Assembly (NCBI RefSeq): GCF_021462225.1
Contig: NC_061795.1
Span: 47,084,880-47,148,879, forward strand
Length of the DNA stretch: 64,000 nucleotides
Direction of reading: 5' to 3'
Source of the DNA: Girardinichthys multiradiatus
Lineage: Eukaryota; Chordata; Actinopteri; Cyprinodontiformes; Goodeidae
A model generated the notes under the pieces. It did not search any database, was not told where the DNA came from, and was given only the letters and a program-made list of their open reading frames with translations. The position numbers were made by a program, and so were the translations under genes. Positions 1 to 10,000 of the stretch are shown in pieces. Position 1 is the stretch's first letter. Every line of letters begins with the position of its first letter.

Positions 1-597
1 AGATTGTTTAGATTGTGAAATTTGAAAAGTTACACCCATCTTTGTATTTATTGTAGCCTCCTAATCTTTCTGGGTTGGGATGTAACTGGTCCTTAATTGT
101 GGACGTTGGATCTGAGGTGAGGACATGCTGCTAGGGTATCGAAGGGCACACAGGACAAACTCAGATCTAAGGGTAATTTAGAGAGACCGTTTAACCTAAA
201 ATGCAGGTTTTTGGACTCTGATGAGAAAGCTGGAGCACCCAGAATAAACCAACATATGCACTGGAAGAACATACAAACCTAAGTCAGAAAGGACACTGGC
301 CCAGATTTGAACTCACAAACTGCTGCAAAGTAACAGCTAACAGCTGAACCAGGTTCTGAATAGTATGTGCTCTTACTTAATTTCCGCTAAAGGTTTAGCA
401 TCGTCTTTCAGCAGGTACCAGGTAATGATGTTGGTACAGTCTGGCTCTTTGTAGGATGCCGTTTCAAGTGCAACCATAAGCCCCATCTTATTCTACAGGA
501 TACGTACAGTGTTTCTGTATATTTCTTCACTTTTTTTCTAGAGCTTCTAAAGCCTATTTTGCCAAGCTGTTCTAGTTATGCAACATTTTAAATTTTA
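1..597. repeat. Copy 1 of a 597-bp near-identical duplication
   Basis: This stretch matches 14566-15162 without gaps; I found only two substitutions by eye (near 86 and near 183). It carries a degenerate SINE in minus orientation (about 95-360), recognisable by the block resembling the SINE at 17405-17757. The match stops abruptly at 597, where a Gypsy remnant begins; the other copy continues into unrelated sequence at 15163. Because the window starts inside the match, its left extent is unknown. The near-identity means the duplication is recent, or an assembly artefact. Confidence 0.9.
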
Positions 598-1239
598 TCC
601 GACCGTGGCCCACAATTCCTCTCACAGGTTTGGAAACAGTTTTGTTTAGCTTTAGGAGCTAAGGTTTCCTTGACCTCAGGTTATCACCCTCAGTCTAATG
701 GCCAAACCGAAAGACTTAATCAGCAGCTGGGGTCCACCTTACGATGTCCCACATCCACAAACCCCTCAGATTGGTGCTCCTACCTACCTTGGGCGGAGTA
801 CGCATTAAATTCACACGTTTCTGCAGCTACTGGATGTTCACCTTTTGAGGCTTCCCTTGGATATCAGCCACCTCTGTTTGCTGCCGACGAAAGGGATATT
901 ACGGTTTATTTAGTCCACCAACATGTTCACCGCTGCAAATCCTTCTGGACCTCCACCATTCAGACCTTGAACCACACTGCTGACCAGAATAAACGTTTCG
1001 CTGATCGGAAACGTAGACCTGCACCTGAATACCAGCCTGGACAGAAGGTATGGTTGTCAGCACATGATATACCTCTTAAATCCATGTCTAGGAAGCTTTC
1101 GCCTCGTTTCATCGGTCCCTACGAGATGGAAACTGTGATTAGTCCCTCTGCTGTCCGCCTTCGGTTGGCTGCTAGTCTTCATGTTCATCCTACATTCCAC
1201 ATCCCTCAGATCAAGCCAGTGGTCTCCAGTGACTCGTGA
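598..1239 (+). pseudogene. Gypsy-type LTR retrotransposon integrase, C-terminal remnant
   Basis: One open frame runs from 598 to the stop at 1237-1239 (about 213 residues) with no usable start at its left end, so it is a truncated pol. It opens with the SDRGPQF block, which holds the second catalytic Asp of Ty3/Gypsy integrases, followed by [16 protein letters not shown], which holds the catalytic Glu. The tail ([12 protein letters not shown], then [10 protein letters not shown]) resembles the chromodomain-like end of fish Gypsy integrases. Protease, reverse transcriptase and RNase H are absent. The left edge falls exactly at the end of the 597-bp duplication. Confidence 0.85.
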
Positions 1240-1325
1240 CTCTAAATCTATGCTTTGTTTATCAACCTTTTGATAATTCTTTCTATGCTCCTTCGCAGGC
1301 TAAGCAGACCTGAACCTTGGGCTCA

Positions 1326-1838
1326 TGTCAACAAATACTAAGTATTTGGAAACCTTTTCTGGATGTACAAGGCTACCTATGCTCTGAGGATTACTTTCCT
1401 TATCTTCTGACTTTGTTTGGATTCACATCTAGCTGGGAGCTTCCTGCTATCTTCGCCTCCTCGATCAAGCCATGAGCGTACCCTGTTCCACCCTCCAACG
1501 TAAGCATCTGCACACCAAACTCATTATTGCTCCGAGCTCACACTGAACAATCCCCGAAGAGAACTGCTGCAAGGCTGGATCCTGACTGCTTCTTCCCCTG
1601 GCGACCTGACCACACCTATTTAGTAAGCTGCCCTTGTTTCTGTGTTTAAAATCCTACTCTTAGTTAAGTATCATTTAGTTCCCTGTTCTCATCGATTATC
1701 TTCCTTTCTTCCCATACAGTTGGAGAATCATCCATTACGTCAACTGATTATTTTTGTCACAATAAACATCTTATTTATATTTATTCTGTTCTCCGGAGTG
1801 CTCTCTGTATGTGGGTCAGATCTATTACGAAAATGACA
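1326..1838 (+). mobile_element. Candidate LTR of the Gypsy remnant
   Basis: Downstream of the integrase stop, a 513-bp interval begins TGTCA and ends TGACA, the inverted ends expected of an LTR, and carries an AATAAA at about 1762. No clear polypurine tract precedes it and no second copy lies in the window, so the boundaries are inferred. It would be the 3' LTR of the element ending at 1239. Confidence 0.45.
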
Positions 1839-3003
1839 AAACATGAATGGCGGACTATTTAGAGAGTCAGGAAGTGAGACATACAGTTAATGTGTGGTAA
1901 TGAGTGGTGCTTCAGCTTTCTTTGGACCAGGGTGGCATATCTGGGCAGAACAGACACATCAAAAAATTTCCATTTGAAATCGTACTTAATTTTAGCTATT
2001 TGTGATCATTGTATTTGACTTTTTGCATTACCCTGCTAACTGGCAACCCTTCTACAAACAATGCCTTTGCTACAGAAAAACAGAACATTTGGCTGTAGCA
2101 CAAATACTGAAAATGACAGGTTTTCACAAGAATTACAATTACTTATATAAGTGTTCACTTATTGTGTTATTATTAATTAAAACACATGACTTATTGTGAA
2201 AGAAAACATAAGGTGGCTTTTCTAGTAGCACAGCACTCAGTACTGTTAAACCAACACATTCTACACAGAAATATTGTTACCATAAGGTAAAAATCAAGAC
2301 ATATAAAAAAACTAGTTTTTGCCTTTTTAGGAAACATTTACTCATGAGAGTTTTTAATTGCTTTTTTACCAAGTTGCAGCCAGCTGTGCAGCAGTGCTCA
2401 CACCAGCTTGTGAAATAAAAGGGATGTGTGGTTTCAAGGACAAATTCACAAAGCTATGTGCTGAAAACACATCTGTGTTTTCATTCCTTCACTGCATCTG
2501 CTGTGTTCGTGGCTGAACTCTGACCTGAAGCAAAACCCGATGCAAAAAGCTGCCGCCTGCAGTGGTTGATGGGCGGGTTTGTTTCTGCATGTCTTTAGTA
2601 CAATTTGCTTTATGAATCCGATACAGAAATGAAGGAAATAGCATATACAGCTATTAAATTTGCGTTTTCACTACTTCATGAATTCCCTCCCATATGTATG
2701 CAGACCCATATGCATCATTAAGCAAGATGTCTCTCTGTGTAAATACTTTGCAATACACTACCGACTTGAAAATGAACTTTATTTTTAATCATTATTTCCC
2801 CATGAATACAAACGTGTGCTCTGACATTGTAAAATCTTGAAAATGTATGTACATTGGTGACAGTTTCTGTAAAACCTATTAAACTAAAACATAAATGGAA
2901 CAATAAAAGATATTTGGTTGTGAAAAGATTTTTTTTGAGTTAAACTCAGTTTAGCAGCAGTACAAAAAAACATTGATTATTTGGAATTGTTTTGTTCTTC
3001 TCA
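1839..3003. other. No gene seen; probable CYP2 3' UTR at right
   Basis: AT-rich sequence without a convincing coding region. Its right part lies downstream of the minus-strand CYP2 stop codon (3004-3006), so it should hold the 3' untranslated region and poly(A) signals; a minus-strand AATAAA appears near 2778. Confidence 0.4.
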
Positions 3004-4052
3004 TCATTTCTCATCTGTTTCTGCTCCTCTCTGTTTTGATCTCAGTTGGACCTTCATATGATAAGGTTTGGGTGTCAAAGTGACTCCATAGACTGGGGTG
3101 AAGTCTGGTTTTCCTGCATCTTCCGGCCAGATGAACTTAAACTTCCTCAGCAGAGTCACCATCATAAGGAAAAGTTCCATACGAGCCAGGCCCTCTCCAA
3201 GACACATCCGAGGACCTGGGACACAGAAATAAGTTGATTCAACCCAGAGTACAAGCTGGTTACCTCAACAATGACGCATGTCAGTTTACCTGCAGAGAAA
3301 GGCATGAATGCCTCTTGTTTGACAAACTCGCCCTGTTCATTTAGGAAGTTTTCAGGATTAAATTCATGAGGGAATTTCCACTGTCCTTCCTCCCTCAGCA
3401 CTGAATTCAGGTTCTGGATGATCATTGTACCCTGAAAAGAAACAAAACTATTAAATGCCATAAAAGATGCTCTTCATTTCGGTTTACCTCTAGCAAAAAA
3501 AAAAAAATCTTCAGAAAACTACTCTCCTACTTTGGGAATGGAATATCCCATGAGCTCTGTGTCCTTAGTTGTGCAGTGGAAGACGCTGAGAGGAACAGTG
3601 TTGGCAATCCTCTGAATTTCATGGATCACAGCCTGGATGAAGAAACATTTCTGACACTTTATCTGACTTGCAAAGGGTAGATGTTTTAGTAAATTTTTTT
3701 GGCAATTATTGAATTATATAAATTTGAATTTAAAACAACTGAAGCTATATGAAATAACACCCCTTGGACAATGAATCAAAAAAGTCACAGAGAAAAAACT
3801 AATTTGCAAGTAACTAAATTATGTCTTAATGTTATGATACCTGGACATAAGGCATGTTGTTTCTGTCCTCATAACTGACGTGATCCTTCCCCTCCAGGAC
3901 CTGGTCTATCTCTTGCTGACATCGTTCTAAGGTAGGAAAATACCACAGATCATCACCACATCAATTGTTCCACATCCCACATGCCCTTTTCCCCAGCTTA
4001 TTCTGCTGCTACTGGATCCACTGGGGATACCCTCCTTCCCTGCCCATTCATA

Positions 4053-4085
<33 letters not shown>

Positions 4086-7000
4086 TGTACATGCATGTAT
4101 ATGTATGTGGTTATATGGACATCTATGAAGATATGAATCCATTGTCATACTTTTGTTTGTCATTTGGTTTGCAAAGGGATTTTGAGTGTCATGTCCTCCT
4201 TTTTTCCCTTCAGTTCAACGTTTCCTTCCCTTCTGTAATGTTCTTCCTCTTTATAATATGAATACAGTTGGTTATGCAACAGGGAACCATCCCACTTTCC
4301 AAACAGAACATTACTCTTCAGCAACTTTTGTCTGGTATCCCTGCAGGACTTTGAAGGACAAATTGTGCATTAATGAACAATAAACAATTTCAGGTCTTTC
4401 CATTACAGCAGTAGAAGTCTTAAGGGATCAGGCCTCTAAATCACAGACAGAGAAAATGTTTCCCTGACTCATATCTATTGCTGCTGCTGCAGCACATTCA
4501 GATATTTTTGGTACACATTTCATACATTTAAGTATAGTTGTAGTGTATAAAGGAGCAGGTGTGGTGTTTTTTTAATTTGGCTTTAGTTTGTAAACTCAAT
4601 CTGAACAGCAGAGAAGGAAGAACATCTGACTGGACTTAATTAATCATAAAGGCATTGATGGAACCTAAACACAGGCATACCTTGAACATGTGGGTAATTC
4701 ATCAGATAAAGAAATCCTGTAAGCAGGGTGTTGGAGGTAGTGTCAGTCCCAGCGAAGTGAAGATCTAGGCTGTATATTATGAGCTGTGCTTCTGAAAAGG
4801 AAGAACCATCATCGCCTCTCTGAAAAGATGACAACTTATGATTATTGTAAACCAAGGCAAAAATGCATATATAGCTTACTGCTGCATGCACTGCTGGAGG
4901 TAAAGAGCTCAGTTCCTTACTTGTGAGCTGAATTTAGTGCAAGACACTTATAGAATTACATCAAAACAACTCATGCAGGTTTAACATGTTAGACAACTGT
5001 TTTCCTGCTGACAAACCTTTTCCAGTTCATCCAGATAACAGTCAACAAAGTGTCGAGGCTCCCCAGGAACTCTGGTCTTCTTGAACTCGTTCACCAAATG
5101 GATAACATAGTTCTCGCAAATCTACAGAAAATCATTTTTGTTATTTCGATTGAAGAGTATATATGTTATACAGTCATTGCAAATGTTTTTAGGTTAATCT
5201 AAAAAAAATTATCATTATAAAAAATATGTAAATGGATGAAATAAAACTAAGGCCAAAGAAGCTGGACATGCAGGTTATTTATTTGGTAGAAAAATTTTGT
5301 TTTTACCTCAGCATTTTTAAAAGCCTTTCTGAATGGCAGTGGAAGGTTATGAATAATAGGAAGAGAATCGTATATCTGTAAAGAAAAATAAATTATACAT
5401 TACATTATCTGAACTAACATATGGGTATTCTGTACCTTGACTCTGCATGAATTGTTTTGAACTCATGTGTTTTATCTGAATAGTTATTTAGTTCAGGTAT
5501 GTTAAAGCAGAGATACATCTGAAAGTTGCAGGACACCATCCCTAGAAATAGCAAGGGAGAGGGGGGGGGGGGGTGAAGGCTAGTTTTTTCCCAAACTATT
5601 AATTTTCTGTCAACTTCATTTACAAACAAATCCACCTGCTGGTAAAAGATTGTTTGCAGCCAGATGTAATCTAGGTAATTTTATCCATTAGTAATTGAAT
5701 GGCAACTTTTATGTAGTGGGATGAGTAATAGTAATTTTTGCAATCCGAAAGTTGTGGGTTCAAATCCTCTCTTTGTCAATGTGCCCCTGGGCAAGGCACT
5801 TAACCCCAAGACGGCTGTCGTCTGCATGTTGGCATGATTGGGTGAATGTGGCTCTATTGTAAAGTGCTTTGAGTGGTCAGTATGACTAGAAACGTACTGT
5901 ATAAATTCAGTCTATTTGATACAGTTAGGACTGTCATGCAACAGTAGAGCCATTAAAATCCCAAGTAAAATAAATTGCTTCATCTTTACAGAAAATGTTA
6001 TATATTTCCTCATATAAACATTTCAAATTTGTTTAGAGTTCGTATTATCCATTATACAATATTCTGCAATATTACTTGTCAAATGTAAATATTTTTTTTT
6101 AGCTTTAATAACTTATGTGGGAACATGGAATCATTTTTTTAAATTCTACAGTTTGCTACAGCCCCTTACAAACAATGTAAGGCCCAGTAAATGTGCTTGC
6201 AATTTCAGTTCTAATTTACAACTTTCAATATTGCTTTTGTTGTACTCCAATTCTGCAGCACTCAGCACACACTTCACCTTGGGTTAGAAAAAGATACATA
6301 AATATAATACAATATAGTACATTTCATTAAAGAGTTAAATTCCTTTGCCAGAATTACAGCACATGGAACGAATAAATGTCAAAAATAAAAAGACAATACC
6401 TTGAATGAAAATGAGTTTTTAATTTACAAGACTTGTGATGATACAATTTAAGTCTTTTTAATGCAATAGGAGCCTGCAAAAACTACTCTGTGCCAGAAAA
6501 ATAAACTGAAAAATCACAAACACTAACCCTCCATGTGTGAGCAGATTCATGGCGAAATGCAAAGAAAACATATAAAGAAATTGGGCCAGTACTTGAACCT
6601 CTTCATAAACCTCATAGAAGATGTCAGTCACCATAAACTGTACAATTCTGGATACCATTCTCACTTAACCTGAAGCCTTGGTGCCATATGTCCCATCACT
6701 ACCTCGAGGTGTCCATGGACAACATGGACAGTGCCTTGCAAAAGTATACACCCCTTTTGGCTTTTTACCTATTTTGTTACATTCCACCCTGTAATTTCAA
6801 TATTTTTAAATCTTATTTTATTTCATGAATCTGCACACAATAGTCTAAGTTGGTGAAGTGAAATGGGAGAAAAAAATAAAAACACTGGGATGTGCATACG
6901 GATCCACTCTACCAGAGACTCACCATAGCCCACACTCCATTGGCTATCTTGGAATTTTCAGTGAAGCACTGAACAATCACTTTGATCATGTCATCATCGT

Positions 7001-10000
7001 ACTCGTAGCGTGTTCCAAACAGAACCTGGCAGATGATGTTGGAGGCTGCGTTATGAAACATGACCCGAGGACACAGAGTTTTACCTGTTTAAAAGACATA
7101 CATTTTAAAGCCGACTTTACAGAGATTGTAAAAGACCCCAGAGACTTGATGTATAGACTAGCTAATGACATACCGATACTGCTCTCCAGTGTTTTAATAG
7201 TGTATTGAATCTCGTCATTAATTCTGTTCTCCATTGACTTCTTCCCCAGACCAAAATTCCTCAAAGTCATCAGAGCAAAGCGGCGATGCTCCCGCCAGCT
7301 TGGGCCATAATCAGCCAGAATCATTCCTACAAAACATGCAGCAACAAAAAAAAACATTCAAAGAATCTGTAAACCCTCTCTATGACCAGCTTGCATCTGT
7401 TTTTTTATTCTCTACATTTGTTCCTTGTTTTCAGAATGTCATCACCATAAACAGTGCCATGGTTCGAACTGTGTTTTGTCTCTTCCTTTTCTTGCTATTA
7501 GGATGTTGTATTTAGCATTTCAGTCATGTTCTCTCTCATGTTCATTTACTTATAGTTCACATTCTTTCTGCTTTTCCATTCAGATTATTATCTTTTGTAG
7601 GTTGGTTCTTCTTTCTTCTCTCCCTTCACATCTGGTCCTTATTTGGACTTGTTTGTTTTAGCTGTACTGTGTCAGTCATTATCGCCCCTAAGAATGAATT
7701 ATCTTTGCCATTGTATTGTGTTTATGTCTTTTCATGCAGCGTGTAATATTGATGCGTAGTAAGTTGACCTGATTTCTTTCAGGAAATTAACCAGGACAGT
7801 TTGTTAATAACACATTATCAGCCACCTTCTCATAGTTGCAATTAGCCTCCATTAATGTTTGAAGCTGCAGCTCACCTGTTGAGGAAAACATACAAATACA
7901 TGGCATTTGCATTTTGTAGCATGATCTAACCTTGTTTTAAAATTTACATAAAAATGCAAAGGTCAAAGAACATTTAAAATCACCAATCTACAAAGTAAAT
8001 GTAATTCTTTGGTCAGATATTTGTCGCGAGGGAATGAGGTCCAGGATGTAAATATGACTAAACGAGCTATGAACCTAATCATCTGAATCAACGAGTTAAC
8101 TCTAAACACCTACAAAAGATTCCTGAGGCCTTTAAAACTCCCAGCCTGGTTCATCACTCAAAACCCCAATCATGGGTAAGACTGCCGACCTGACTGCTGT
8201 CCAGAAGGACACTATTGACACCCTCAAGCAAGAGGGTAAGACACAGAAAGAAATTTCTGAACGAATAGGCTGTTCCCAGAGTGCTGTATCAAGGCACCTC
8301 AGTGGGAAGTCTGTGGGAAGGAAAAAGTGTGGCAGAAAACGCTGCACAATGAGAAGAGGTGACCGGACCCTGAGGAAGATTGTGGAGAAGGGCCGATTCC
8401 AGACCTTGGGGGACCTGCGGAAGCAGTGGACTGAGTCTGGAGTAGAAACATCCAGAGCCACCGTGCACAGGCGTGTGCAGGAAATGGGCTACAGGTGCCG
8501 CATTCCCAGGTCAAGCCACTTTTGAACCAGAAACAGCGGCAGAAGCGCCTGACCTGGGCTACAGAGAAGCAGCACTGGACTGTTGCTCAGTGGTCCAAAG
8601 TACTTTTTTTGGATGAAAGCAAATTCTGCATGTCATTCGGAAATCAAGGTGCCTGAGTCTGGAGGAAGACTGGGGAGAAGGAAATGCCAAAATGCCAGAA
8701 GTCCAGTGTCAAGTATCCACAGTCAGTGATGGTCTGGGGTGCCGTGTCAGCTGCTGGTGTTGGTCCACTGTGTTTTATCAAGGGCAGGGTCAATGCAGCT
8801 AGCTATCAGGAGATTTTGGAGCACTTCATGCTTCCATCTGCTGAAAAGCTTTATGGAGATGAAGATTTCATTTTTCAGCACGACCTGGCACCTGCTCACA
8901 GTGCCAAAACCACTGGTAAATGGTTTACTGACCATGGTATCACTGTGCTCAATTGGCCTGCCAACTCTCCTGACCTGAACCCCATAGAGAATCTGTGGGA
9001 TATTGTGAAGAGAACGTTGAGAGACTCAAGACCCAACACTCTGGATGAGCTAAAGGCCGCTATCGAAGCATCCTGGGCCTCCATAAGACCTCAGCAGTGC
9101 CACAGGCTGATTGCCTCCATGCTACGCCGCATTGAAGCAGTCATTTCTGCAAAAGGATTCCCGACCAAGTATTGAGTGCATAACTGTACATGATTATTTG
9201 AAGGTTGACGTTTTTTGTATTAAAAACACTTTTCTTTTATTGGTCGGATGAAATATGCTAATTTTGTGAGATAGGAATTTTGGGTTTTCATGAGCTGTAT
9301 GCCAAAATCATCCGTATTAAGACAATAAAATACCTGAAATATTTCAGTTAGTGTGCAATGAATCTAAAATATATGAATGTTAAATTTTCATCATGACATT
9401 ATGGAAAATAATGATCTTTATCACAATATGCTAATTTTTTGAGAAGGACCTGTATATAAAGGCTGGAATAGACAGGAGGTTCCATGCATGTTGGAACAAT
9501 TCTTTGAATCAGGTGTGGTGAAGTAAAACCAAAGAGAGACCAAAACAGAAAAATGTAGTAAATAAATGTCAACATTCTTTGTCCAATGAAATGTAATATC
9601 TACCTTTCCTCTTGGTCACATCGTTGACAAATAAGTCTTGAGGTCGTCCAGAGAAATCAGCAGCCTTGATCACAATGGCTTCTTTGATGGCCTTCAGCCC
9701 ATTAATGACCACAGCTGGTTTTGGACCGATGTAAATACTGAAGACTTTTCCATAAGATTTGCTCAGCTGGGAGAGAAAAATAAAGGTGTCAGTAACTGAA
9801 ATAATATTATATCATATGATATTCATTATTGGTGTAGCCATGCAATTTAAGATTTGTTGTGCATACAGGTGTATCTTTACAAATTTTTAGATCTATGAAA
9901 AGTTCATTCATGTCATTGGTTTAATTAAAAAAATTTAACTGTTATTTAGATTCATAAGTTATGTTAGTTATAAAATAGTATGTTTTGGCTTCCAGCTGAA

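Noticed and set aside
3965..4261. Open frame of 98 codons rich in Leu, Cys and Val
   Set aside because: Much of it is the translation of the CT/GT microsatellite; it lies in a CYP2 intron.
7234..7515. Plus-strand frame of 93 codons
   Set aside because: It overlaps CYP2 exon 3 on the other strand and continues into the intron; no similarity.
8132..8461. Minus-strand frame over the Tc1 transposase
   Set aside because: Complement of the helix-turn-helix coding; it repeats at every Tc1 copy and reflects the coding strand only.
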